NCBI GenBank assembly: GCA_947383645.1
Contig: CANDEH010000031.1
Coordinates: 1 to 22,580, forward strand
Direction of reading: 5' to 3'
DNA: 22,580 bases
Source of the DNA: an uncultured Clostridia bacterium
Lineage (GTDB): Bacteria > Bacillota > Clostridia > Oscillospirales > Oscillospiraceae
The notes beneath the pieces are model-generated. The model had not been told where the DNA came from. It did no database searches and saw only the letters and a list, made by a program, of their open reading frames with translations. The stretch's first letter is position 1, and each line of letters opens with the position of its first letter. Positions 1 through 7,271 of this stretch are shown in pieces. Position numbers and translations under genes: made by a program.

Positions 1-1396
1 CGTCGATGCCCCGGGTGGGCTCGGACACGAAGAGGAACTTGGGCTCCAGGGCAAAGGCCTTGGCCAGGCACACCTTCTGCTGGTTGCCGCCGGAGAGCTC
101 CCGGGCCTTCTGCCTGGAGCTGGTGCACTTGATTTGCAGCTCGTCGATATACTTCTGGGTTACCGCGTGGATGGCCTTCTCGTCCCGCCACTTCACCAGG
201 CCGCCCAGAAGGATCTTCAGGAACTTGTTCTGAATCTGCATGGCGGGGAAGGCCACGTTCCACTCCAGGGACTCGTCCAGGAGCAGGCCCACCTCCCGCC
301 GGTCCTCGGACACGAAGGCCAGGGAGGCGTCCAGGCACTTGCGGGGGCTGTTCAGGGGGATCTCCCGGCCGTCGAACACCACGGTGCCGCCGGCCTCGTA
401 GAGGCCCATGATGCCGTTGGGGATGCCCAGCTTCCCCTGGCCGGCCAGACCGCCGATGCCCAGGATCTCGCCCTCCCGCACGTCCAGGGAGACGTTGCGC
501 ACGGTTTCACCGGGCATATCCACCCACAGGTTCTGGATGGACATGGCGATTTTGCCGCCGGCCTGGTCGTCCCTGGCCGCAGTCTGGACGGCGGCGCTGT
601 GTACGTCCCGGCCCACCATCCAGCGGGTGATGTCCTCCACGCTGGTCTCCCTGGCGGGCACGTCCCGGACCACATGGCCGTCCCGCATGACCACCACCTT
701 GTCGCACACCGCCAGAATCTCGTGGAGGCGGTGGGTGATGAAGATCACGGAGATGCCCTGGGCGGCCATGCCCCGGATGGAGTCCAGAAGGGCCTCGGCC
801 TCCTTCTCGGTGAGCACGGCGGTGGGCTCGTCCAGAATCAGCAGCTTCAGCTGGTCCTTGCTCAGCTCCCGGGCGATCTCGGTGAACTGCTTGTGGCCCA
901 CAGGCATACTGCTGATGACCATCTTGGCGTCGATCTCCACGCCCATCTTCTTGATGGCCTCGGCGGAGCGGCGGTCCATCTCCTTGTAGTCCAAGGTGTT
1001 GAGCCGCTCGCCGAAGACCTGGGAGACCACGTTTCGCTTCTGGGGCTCCCGGTTGAGGAGGATATTCTCCGTGGCGGTGAAGCCGGGGATCAGGGAGAAC
1101 TCCTGGTGGACCATGCCGATGCCCGCCTTCAGCGCGTCAAAGGGGGTGTTGAACACCGCCTTCTCGCCGTGGAGGAGGATGTCGCCCTCATAGCCGCCGG
1201 TCTCCCGGATCACATCCATGCCGAAGAGGATCTTCATCAGTGTGGACTTGCCCGCGCCGTTCTCACCGCACAGGCCCAGGACCTGGCCCTCGCCCAGGGT
1301 AAAGTTGATGTCGGTGAGGACCTGGTTGCCGAAGAAGTCCTTCTTGATGCCTCGCATCTCCAGCAGGGGAGCATTTGGATTGCCTATCGAAATCAC
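1..1396 (-). CDS. Sugar-type ABC transporter ATP-binding protein, double NBD (partial, 3' end beyond the window)
   Basis: This is a cytoplasmic ATPase of the RbsA/MglA class, with two nucleotide-binding domains in one chain, that would energise import of the ligand bound by the upstream DUF3798 lipoprotein. About 465 codons are present. The first domain has Walker A (GENGAGKST), a signature-like MPVGHKQFTEIAREL, Walker B LLILDEPTAVL and the H-loop FITHRL. The second domain has a degenerate Walker A (GLAGQGKLG), a good LSGGNQQKV signature and, near the left edge, FLFVSEPTRGID, where the usual Walker B Asp is Ser. A weaker second site is normal for this class. I chose the GTG at 1394-1396 because an in-frame TAA lies four codons upstream and no ATG precedes the conserved PLLEMRGI start region. 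The ribosome site is poor (AAAGG almost touching GTG), so the exact start is uncertain. Permease genes are expected beyond the edge. Confidence 0.9.
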   Translation of the reverse strand, partial: MISIGNPNAPLLEMRGIKKDFFGNQVLTDINFTLGEGQVLGLCGENGAGKSTLMKILFGMDVIRETGGYEGDILLHGEKAVFNTPFDALKAGIGMVHQEFSLIPGFTATENILLNREPQKRNVVSQVFGERLNTLDYKEMDRRSAEAIKKMGVEIDAKMVISSMPVGHKQFTEIARELSKDQLKLLILDEPTAVLTEKEAEALLDSIRGMAAQGISVIFITHRLHEILAVCDKVVVMRDGHVVRDVPARETSVEDITRWMVGRDVHSAAVQTAARDDQAGGKIAMSIQNLWVDMPGETVRNVSLDVREGEILGIGGLAGQGKLGIPNGIMGLYEAGGTVVFDGREIPLNSPRKCLDASLAFVSEDRREVGLLLDESLEWNVAFPAMQIQNKFLKILLGGLVKWRDEKAIHAVTQKYIDELQIKCTSSRQKARELSGGNQQKVCLAKAFALEPKFLFVSEPTRGID

Positions 1397-1583
1397 ACCC
1401 TTTATTTAAGATATGCAGAGATATTCAGAGACCTGTATTCACAACCGCAAACGCCGTCGGGCGGGAGGTCCTTCCCCTGTCCGCCATTTTCAGTTGTGAA
1501 TACAGGTTGTACGGGAAGGAGGGGGGAGGTGCATCCTCCCCCCTCCTCTCATCATTGACTTCCGATGAACAGCAGCGCGCTGC
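1397..1583 (-). other. Intergenic spacer with hairpin and long-range inverted repeat between binding protein and ATPase
   Basis: This 187-base gap holds a perfect 13-bp hairpin (1517-1529 with 1535-1547, loop TGCAT). It also holds a 14-bp perfect inverted repeat (1432-1445 with 1493-1506) about 47 bases apart. On the minus strand no T run follows the hairpin, so it looks more like an mRNA-stability or partial attenuation element than a full terminator. Such an element would keep the binding protein more abundant than the ATPase, which is common in sugar ABC operons. The role is inferred. Confidence 0.6.
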
Positions 1584-2852
1584 TTACTTCACGGTGAAGT
1601 ACTTCTCGGGAACCTCCACGTCGGTGGCGCCCATGAACTTGCCGGGATTACCCATGATATAGGTATCCTGGTAGATCAGGAACACGTTGTCCTCCTTGAC
1701 GCCGGTGTCGGCATTGGTGTAGCCGGAGCCGTTCCAGGCGGCCTTGGGGGAGAACTCCTGCAGGGCGGCGGCCACGTCGTCCATGTCGGCGATCTCGCTC
1801 TTGCCCTCGATCACGTTGATGGCGTGCTGGGCCAGACCCGCGGACAGGCAGTAACCATAGGAGTAAGCCCAGGTGCCGAAGCGGCCCTCGCCGCCGGCGT
1901 CCACGACGGCCTTCTCCACCTTGGCCAGAATGGCGTCAAAGTCGCCGGCCTCGGCAGTCAGGTCCAGATCGCCCAGGGCGTTGGGGTAGCCCATCAGAGG
2001 AGAGGGCAGGTCGGCCTCGATGAAGTAGCCGCCCAGCTCCAGCAGGCGCTGCAGCAGAGGAGCGGTGTGGGCGTCGTTGGTGCAGAAGTAGGCGGAGTTC
2101 TTGCCGTACTTGGCAATCCACTCGGGGGCCTTCTCCAGCACGTAGGCCTGGGCGCCAGTGACGCCCACGTCGGTGGTGGGATCGGGAGCGGTCTCCTGCA
2201 CGAAGGTCATGCCGAACTCCTTGCAGGCCTCGGTCATGACGGCCACACGGCGGCTCATGGTCTCATAGGACATGTGCCGGGGGAAGGAGATGTGGACGAA
2301 GGTGTCGCAGCCCAGATCGTGGGCGGTCTTGATAATCAGGTAGCCGCGGGAGACGAAGTCGTTGTTGCAGACCAGGTCCGCGGGGGCGCCCACCACGGGC
2401 AGGTCCTCATGGGCCTCGCCGGCGATGCACAGGATGTCGGGGCGGCGCTCCTTGATCTGGGTGAAGGCCTCGGCGGTGCCGGGGACGGACTGGTTGACGA
2501 TGATGGCCTTCATCAGAGGATCGTCGGACATGTTGACGATGGTCTGGATGGTGGTCTCCAGCTCCTCGGTGAAGTTATCGGGGTAGGTGGCCAGCTTCAC
2601 CTTGTCAGCGCCGTACTTGGCCTGGATGGCCTCAGCGCCGCGGAGATCGTCCTCGGACTGGGACACGGTGCCGGTGATGATGCCGATGTGCCAGTCGTCA
2701 GCGGTGTTGGTATCGTCGGGGGTGTTGGTGTCGTCGGGCTGATTGGTGTTCTGGTTGCCGCCGTTGTTGGACGGCTGGTTGCTGTTGTTGCCGCAGCTCA
2801 CCAGAGCGAAGAGCATGGTCAGCGCCAACAGCAGGCTGAGAATTCTTTTCAT
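1584..2852 (-). CDS. DUF3798-family substrate-binding lipoprotein
   Basis: This 422-residue protein is an exported lipoprotein. It starts with a short basic N terminus, a hydrophobic stretch and a lipobox ending at Cys20 (ALVSC). A low-complexity Asn/Asp/Thr linker follows to about residue 52, and then a periplasmic-binding-protein-like domain beginning WHIGIITGTVSQSEDDLRGAE. I recognise the body as the DUF3798 family, a largely uncharacterised clostridial group. The GTVSQSEDD, VCNNDFVSRGY and YPNALGDLDL stretches and the length fit, but I could not search. Its place directly upstream of a double-NBD sugar-type ATPase argues that it is the extracytoplasmic receptor of that importer; the ligand is unknown. 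The ATG is set by AGGAGG seven bases upstream. The operon is read from the promoter at 2976-3003. Confidence 0.85.
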   Translation of the reverse strand: MKRILSLLLALTMLFALVSCGNNSNQPSNNGGNQNTNQPDDTNTPDDTNTADDWHIGIITGTVSQSEDDLRGAEAIQAKYGADKVKLATYPDNFTEELETTIQTIVNMSDDPLMKAIIVNQSVPGTAEAFTQIKERRPDILCIAGEAHEDLPVVGAPADLVCNNDFVSRGYLIIKTAHDLGCDTFVHISFPRHMSYETMSRRVAVMTEACKEFGMTFVQETAPDPTTDVGVTGAQAYVLEKAPEWIAKYGKNSAYFCTNDAHTAPLLQRLLELGGYFIEADLPSPLMGYPNALGDLDLTAEAGDFDAILAKVEKAVVDAGGEGRFGTWAYSYGYCLSAGLAQHAINVIEGKSEIADMDDVAAALQEFSPKAAWNGSGYTNADTGVKEDNVFLIYQDTYIMGNPGKFMGATDVEVPEKYFTVK

Positions 2853-2896
2853 GCAAACCTCCTATATTTCCTTGTGGAACAATTATGCAAACCTCC
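2851..2896 (-). repeat. Duplicated Shine-Dalgarno segment in the DUF3798 leader
   Basis: The 12-base plus-strand string ATGCAAACCTCC occurs at 2851-2862 and again at 2885-2896. On the minus strand this gives GGAGGTTTGCAT twice, 34 bases apart. The downstream copy is the real ribosome binding site and start of the lipoprotein gene. The upstream copy has the same SD but is followed by CATAATTG, so it makes no matching start codon. It may be a remnant of a small duplication, or a decoy or standby ribosome site. Confidence 0.7.
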
Positions 2897-2898
2897 GC

Positions 2899-2940
2899 CT
2901 GTTTCCATATATGGAAACAGAAAAAGGTGTACACCTTTTT
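2899..2940. promoter_or_regulatory. Two abutting perfect palindromes in the leader of the DUF3798 operon
   Basis: Positions 2899-2920 are a perfect 22-base palindrome (half site CTGTTTCCATA). Positions 2921-2940 are a perfect 20-base palindrome (half site AAAAAGGTGT), with no base between them. Both lie about 30-70 bases downstream of the predicted transcription start and upstream of the ribosome site. They could be twin operators for one or two dimeric repressors acting as a roadblock, or RNA hairpins. The sequence alone does not decide. Confidence 0.75.
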
Positions 2941-2975
2941 CATGGGATACTGCCTACATATACCCACAACTTATT

Positions 2976-3003
2976 ACTATAGCAAATATCTGCGTTTTGT
3001 CAA
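2976..3003 (-). promoter_or_regulatory. Sigma-A promoter of the DUF3798-ABC operon
   Basis: On the minus strand TTGACA (2998-3003) is followed after 16 bases by TATAGT (2976-2981). This predicts a start near 2968 and a leader of roughly 115 bases that contains both palindromes and the duplicated SD. Confidence 0.75.
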
Positions 3004-3128
3004 CCATATTTCTGCATTTTACCCCGCTATCAGAAAAGAAACTCCAATCATACGGACAATTTTACAAAAATATGTCCGCACATCAAAGACACACCTTTTC
3101 CACATATGCGTGAAGCGCAGTGCCCGGG

Positions 3129-3469
3129 GCGCCCGCGCCTTCGGCGCAGGGCGCGAACAGCCCTCGGCAGAGTTTGCGGCGCACACGCCGCAAATAAATT
3201 GAAATCATTTTTTGCGGAAACCGCGCTTTCGCAAAAAATACTTTGCGCGGAGCGGAGTGTGCGAGCGTCAGCGAGTGCGCGAAGCGCAGCGACCCCCCTC
3301 GCCGGAGAGCCCAGCGCAGCGGGTCTCCGGCGAGCGCGGAGCGAGCGTCGCAGGACCCCCTCCCCCAGCAGGGGGACGGGGTCCGAGGCGCAGAGCGCAG
3401 CGCAATCCCCTTCGATGGAAGACCCAGCGCAGCGGTCTTCCATCGAGTCACGTGACAGCGTCACGTGAC
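3129..3469. repeat. Array of seven or more hairpins, some with GCTGCGCTG-type loops
   Basis: The following stem-loops occur almost without gaps. 3129-3154: nested GCGCCC/GGGCGC. 3173-3194: 9 bp, TTTGCGGCG. 3207-3239: 10 bp, ATTTTTTGCG. 3299-3333: 13 bp with one bulge. 3353-3384: 13 bp with one mismatch, loop AGCA. 3412-3446: perfect 13 bp, loop CAGCGCAGC. 3447-3469: 10 bp, loop AGC. The hairpins at 3299 and 3412 share the AGCGCAGC loop core. The last one contains the TGA stop of the phosphodiester glycosidase gene. Short ORFs on both strands here are explained by the GC-rich palindromes. The array may serve as terminator and 3' stabiliser for the upstream operon or may be a repeat family that spreads. 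I do not recognise it as a named family. Confidence 0.85.
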
Positions 3470-4630
3470 AATAAATCCCGCCGGCAGCTTCCAGGAGGAG
3501 TTGGCCTGATAGAACGTGACGCTGTCCATCAGATACTTCCCGTCGTAGTACATGCAGGAGGAGCTGCCGCCGTCCAGGTTGGCGGCGTTCACCGCGCCGA
3601 ACTCCTGCATCACGCCGATCAAATCGCCGCTGGAGGCCCCCAGGTGGCCGGCCTTGCCCCGGCCGTCGGTGACGAACAGCAGCACGGCCCCGTCGGCGCG
3701 CTGGCCGATGGCGGTGCGGGGGTTCAGGCCGCTGCCCATGCCGTTCATCTCCCGGGCCTCGTTGTTGATGATGAGCTGGACGAAATGGTTGTTGGCGTCG
3801 CTGGCCTCCTCCTGGAAGGTGACGGCGTCCCGGATCTTCCGCTCCTGCACCAGCTCCTCCACCCCGGCGGCGTTGAGCTTGGAGATGTCGATGATCTCCA
3901 GAATGTTGTCCTCGGTAAAGCCGATGAGCACCAGACCGGGGAACTCCTGGGGCTTGTTGTACTGGATCTCCCCGTGGGAGACGATGACCCCGTAGGGCTT
4001 TCCGCCGGAGTTGTTATAGGAGTTGTAGAGCCCGCCGTTGATGCCGCCGATGGCCCCGGCGGAGGCCACCAGCTCGTCCAGGGGTACCCCGATCTCCCGC
4101 CAGGGGTAGATGGTGGCGAGGCTCACCCGGGACGGGTCCTTCACGATCATCATGGTGCCGGTGTAGTTGGCCCCGGCCACCTCCACGATCTCGATGGGCT
4201 CGCCGCTGTCCGCCTCCCCGTCGCCGCCCAGGTCCACCACGCCGCTGCCGCCCACCTGGATCAGGGCGGCGTCCACGGAGGCGTTCAGGGCCTTCATGGA
4301 GTTCTTGTCCACGATCTCCTGGATCTCCTCGCTGCTGAGGAACCAGGAGGCCAGGAACTTCAGCTGTCCGGTCTCTAAAATGGTGGTGACAAACATCTGC
4401 TGGGCGGAGGGGAAGGCGCTGGAGCAGATCATCTTCAGCGAGATCAGCAGCGTCAGCGCCAGGGCCGCCACGAAGGTCAGCAGCACCGCGCCGATGCGCA
4501 GCAGAATCCGGCCCGCGCCGGCCTTTTTGTCGCTGCCGCCGCCCTGGGTGCGGGGCTCTTTAGGCTGCACCCGCTTGCCGCCGGTGCGGGGTGCGGCCAC
4601 GGCGGCGCTCTCCATACGTTCATCCTGCAT
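3461..4630 (-). CDS. Membrane-anchored phosphodiester glycosidase (NAGPA-domain) protein
   Basis: This 389-residue protein has a basic cytoplasmic N terminus (1-41), one membrane segment (about 42-66), a linker and an extracytoplasmic NAGPA domain (about 150-388). The domain shows GGINGG (195-200), NPRTAIG (303-309), LLFVTDGRG and NLDGGSSS (351-358), which are the hallmarks of the family related to the human uncovering enzyme. That enzyme removes N-acetylglucosamine from a phosphodiester. Bacterial members are thought to act on sugar-1-phosphodiesters in wall polymers or exopolysaccharide; the substrate here is unknown. The ATG at 4628-4630 overlaps the end of the upstream gene by 11 bases, so the two are translationally coupled. 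The C terminus (GFIVT, TGA) runs into the first hairpin of the downstream array. This is the last gene of the four-gene operon. Confidence 0.88.
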   Translation of the reverse strand: MQDERMESAAVAAPRTGGKRVQPKEPRTQGGGSDKKAGAGRILLRIGAVLLTFVAALALTLLISLKMICSSAFPSAQQMFVTTILETGQLKFLASWFLSSEEIQEIVDKNSMKALNASVDAALIQVGGSGVVDLGGDGEADSGEPIEIVEVAGANYTGTMMIVKDPSRVSLATIYPWREIGVPLDELVASAGAIGGINGGLYNSYNNSGGKPYGVIVSHGEIQYNKPQEFPGLVLIGFTEDNILEIIDISKLNAAGVEELVQERKIRDAVTFQEEASDANNHFVQLIINNEAREMNGMGSGLNPRTAIGQRADGAVLLFVTDGRGKAGHLGASSGDLIGVMQEFGAVNAANLDGGSSSCMYYDGKYLMDSVTFYQANSSWKLPAGFIVT

Positions 4631-6161
4631 TGTTCACGATCTCCTTCATTCCCGCGATCTTCCAGGTGGGATTATTTTTGCCGTCGTCGGTGTCGTCGTA
4701 CTTGACGAAGTAGAAGCGGTCGTTGGTTTCGTCGTCCACGTCGGCGCCGGTGCGGGTGAGGTGCATATGCTTGACAAAGTGGATGTCCACCGAGAAGCAG
4801 TTGTCCGCAATTTGAATAAAGTTGGTGGCCGAGACTTCGGTAAAGGCCGGGTTCTTCAGACTGTGGTTGCTGGTGAAGGTGATGTCCACCCCGTTGGCGT
4901 ACTTGTAGGCCACGTCGTACTGGTAGGACCCCTTGATGAGGTAGGGGGAGAGGAGCTTGAAGCGCAGGTCGTTGCTCATGAAGAGGCTCCACTTCTGGGC
5001 GGTGTCCACCACGTCGATCTCCGCGGCGATCTCCTCCGGGACGCTGTCCAGCCCTCCGGAGAGGCCGGTGAAGTCGTAGTGGTGCTTCCCCGGCTCCAGC
5101 TCCACCGGGACGCCCTCCCGGTCGTTGACGGTGATCTCCGCGTCCTCCCTCAGCACGGCGATGCGGTAGGTGGAGACCTCCGGCAGGCCGGGGACGTAGT
5201 CGGCAAAATTTGCGTACTCGGCGGGGAGGCTGGTCTCGTCGGCGGTGAGGGCCTGGCCGTCCAGCCGCACGGTGCCCCCGGCGGTGGCGATGGTCATGTA
5301 GGTGAGGGGCAGCTCGTCCCCGCCGGCGTAGCTGACGGTATTGCCGTAGACGTCGGAGATTTTCACGTCGGGCTGGTCCAGCTGCACGATATCGTAGCGG
5401 ACCATGCCGGTGCTGTCAGAGACCTGCCCCTGGGCGGGCGCCCCGTCCACCGTGACGGTGAGCTGGGCGGGGAGGGTCAGGGTGTAGCTGTAGAGCTCCG
5501 GCAGAATTTCGCCGCCCCGGAAGGTGTAGCCCGCCGTCCGGCCTGAGGGGTCGGCGATGGTGAGCTCCGGCTTGGCGTATGTACCCGGGATGGCGTAGCG
5601 CACCATGCCCCGGCTGTCCGCCGTCCCCGCAGCCTCCGGCAGGGGGATGCCGTTGACGGTAACGAAGAAGCCCCTGGGCACCGCCACGGTGTAGTCCCGG
5701 GGGTAGAGCACCGGCTCCACCCGGTCCACGGCCCAGCTCTGGGAGGTGAGGATGCCCAGCTTGGTCACCGGATCCCCGGCGGTGCGCAGCTTCACCTCCG
5801 CCAGGACGAAGCCGTTGCTGTCCACGTTGTAGACCAGTTCCCCCTCGCCGTGGGGGGCGGAGGAGAGGGAGAAGCCCATGGTCTCCGGGTCGAAGAGGGC
5901 CAGGTAGGCCCCCTTCACGTCCATCCCCTGCTCGAAGACGCCGGGGGTGGGGGAGGGGAGGCCGTACTTGTCCCACAGTGCGCCGCTCTGAGCGTCGGCG
6001 GCCAGGTCCGCCATGGCGCTCTCCACCTGCCGCTCCGGCTGGCTGGCCTCGTAGCCGGAGAGCACGGAGCGGACGTAGAGCACCGCGGCGATCACCAGGG
6101 CCGCCAGCACCAGGAGGTAGATCAGGTAGCCCTTGCGGAAGGTAAATTTACTCTTTGTCAT
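4620..6161 (-). CDS. Membrane-anchored extracytoplasmic repeat protein, unknown function
   Basis: I do not recognise this 513-residue protein. It has a basic N terminus, one membrane segment (about 11-33) and a long extracytoplasmic part. Two tandem units are visible, roughly 157-228 and 227-291. Each runs from a short beta pair (FFVTVNG, then LTVTVDG) through SRGMVRYAI or STGMVRYDI to PELTIADPSG or PDVKISDVYG, ending in GGEILPELY or GGDELPLTY. Residues 335-375 may be a further degenerate unit. The C-terminal part (about 390-510, WSLFMSNDLRFKLLSPYLIKGSYQYD) looks like a separate alpha/beta domain. The layout recalls surface anchors such as TcaA, with a single helix and stacked Ig-like or peg domains, but that is only a resemblance. 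It sits 30 bases after the GT2-GtrA gene and overlaps the glycosidase gene, so it is probably a scaffold or sensor of the same pathway. Confidence 0.85.
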   Translation of the reverse strand: MTKSKFTFRKGYLIYLLVLAALVIAAVLYVRSVLSGYEASQPERQVESAMADLAADAQSGALWDKYGLPSPTPGVFEQGMDVKGAYLALFDPETMGFSLSSAPHGEGELVYNVDSNGFVLAEVKLRTAGDPVTKLGILTSQSWAVDRVEPVLYPRDYTVAVPRGFFVTVNGIPLPEAAGTADSRGMVRYAIPGTYAKPELTIADPSGRTAGYTFRGGEILPELYSYTLTLPAQLTVTVDGAPAQGQVSDSTGMVRYDIVQLDQPDVKISDVYGNTVSYAGGDELPLTYMTIATAGGTVRLDGQALTADETSLPAEYANFADYVPGLPEVSTYRIAVLREDAEITVNDREGVPVELEPGKHHYDFTGLSGGLDSVPEEIAAEIDVVDTAQKWSLFMSNDLRFKLLSPYLIKGSYQYDVAYKYANGVDITFTSNHSLKNPAFTEVSATNFIQIADNCFSVDIHFVKHMHLTRTGADVDDETNDRFYFVKYDDTDDGKNNPTWKIAGMKEIVNNAG

Positions 6162-6191
6162 AGGAAGGATTCCTTTCGATTGCGCCGGGCG

Positions 6192-7271
6192 CTATTTCTG
6201 CTCCGCGGCCCCGGCGTTGAACACCCACTTGTGCTGGATGCGGAAGCTGATAAAGAAGAGAACGGTGTCCACCACGGTCTTGATGAGGGTGGAGAGCCAG
6301 GGGGCGGTGACGGCAAACAGGTGCTCGGCGAAGTACACCAGGGCCGTGGACACCGTGATCTGCACCACCGCCAGGGCGTAGTACCGTCCCAGGGTCTTTT
6401 TATCCGTCTTGCCGTTGAAGACCAGCTTGGCGTTGATAAAGAAGTTGGTCAGCGAGGAGATGATCCGGGCCAGAACAGCCGCCGTCCAGGTGAGGGGAAT
6501 GGGCAGGAAGGAGAGGAAGCCCACGCTCTTGAAGAAGAAGAACGCCAGCTCGTCGATCACCGCCGCCGCCACGCTGCTGAGGAGGTAGCCCAGGATCAGC
6601 GAGTAGATCCGCACGCTGTCCCGCACCACCCGGAAATGGGAGGAGCGGTTCTCCTCCAGATATACCGTCTCGATGGGCACCTCGTCAAAGGGGATCTTTT
6701 TCTGGCTCATGAGGAAGAGCATCTGCGTCTCAAACTCGTACCGCTCCCCCTTGGCCTGGGCGATCTCCGCCATCAGGTCCCGGGGGAAGGCCCGCAGGCC
6801 CGTCTGGGTGTCGCTGATCCTCATGCCGAAGAACAGGCGGAACACGGCGATGGTGATTCGGTTTCCCTTCCGGCTCCGGGGGGGCACGTGGTCCCCGGAG
6901 AAGTCCCGGACGCCCAGAACAATGTGTCCGCCCCGGAGCATCTGCTCCGATACGGCGGCGATGTCCTTCGCCAGATGCTGCCCGTCGGCGTCGGCGGTGA
7001 CCACTCCGGCGCCGCCCGGCCGGTTGTCCAGGAAGTAGGCGAAGGCGGTCTTCAGCGCCGCCCCCTTTCCCCGGTTGGCCGGGTGGCGGAGGAGGGTGCA
7101 CTGGGGAATGGCCTTCACCTTCTCAAATACCGGCTCGTAGGCCGCCCCGCTGCCGTCGTCCACTACTAAGATGTCCGCAAAGCCGGCGCTTACCAGCTCC
7201 TCCAGGGTGTGCAGGAGCTTTTCATCGGGCTTGTACGCGGGAATAATCACAGAAACAGTCTCGATACTCAC
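6192..7271 (-). CDS. GT2 glycosyltransferase fused to GtrA-type membrane domain
   Basis: This 359-residue fusion has an N-terminal GT-A family 2 glycosyltransferase (1-220), with SVIIPAYKP, VVDDGSG (37-42), the metal-binding TADADGQH (92-99) and SDTQTGLRAFP (153-163). Four hydrophobic segments of a GtrA-like domain (about 224-355) follow. The first half resembles dolichol/polyprenyl-phosphate sugar synthases, which move a sugar from a nucleotide onto a lipid carrier at the inner face. GtrA domains are proposed to flip the product. A longer reading from ATG at 7319 is possible, but I prefer GTG at 7269-7271. That start gives the classic GTGA overlap with the stop of the PIG-L gene, has CGGAG eight bases upstream, and begins exactly at the conserved SIETVSVIIPAY. 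It is the second gene of the operon. Confidence 0.9.
   Translation of the reverse strand: MSIETVSVIIPAYKPDEKLLHTLEELVSAGFADILVVDDGSGAAYEPVFEKVKAIPQCTLLRHPANRGKGAALKTAFAYFLDNRPGGAGVVTADADGQHLAKDIAAVSEQMLRGGHIVLGVRDFSGDHVPPRSRKGNRITIAVFRLFFGMRISDTQTGLRAFPRDLMAEIAQAKGERYEFETQMLFLMSQKKIPFDEVPIETVYLEENRSSHFRVVRDSVRIYSLILGYLLSSVAAAVIDELAFFFFKSVGFLSFLPIPLTWTAAVLARIISSLTNFFINAKLVFNGKTDKKTLGRYYALAVVQITVSTALVYFAEHLFAVTAPWLSTLIKTVVDTVLFFISFRIQHKWVFNAGAAEQK

Noticed and set aside
134..1558. Long plus-strand ORF of 474 codons opposite the ABC ATPase
   Set aside because: It is rich in Gly, Val, His and Leu runs with no domain, and lies antisense to a clear ATPase; it is a shadow caused by GC-rich third positions.
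1824..3113. Plus-strand ORF of 429 codons opposite the DUF3798 gene
   Set aside because: It is low-complexity (Gly/Val/Ala/His), has no ribosome site, and lies antisense to a well-formed lipoprotein gene.
3048..3468. ORFs of 120-138 codons on both strands in the hairpin array
   Set aside because: They overlap each other on both strands, follow the palindromes, have no ribosome site and have Arg/Ala/Ser-rich composition.
3129..3469. CRISPR array
   Set aside because: There are no equal-length direct repeats with regular spacers; the repeats are inverted and differ in stem sequence.
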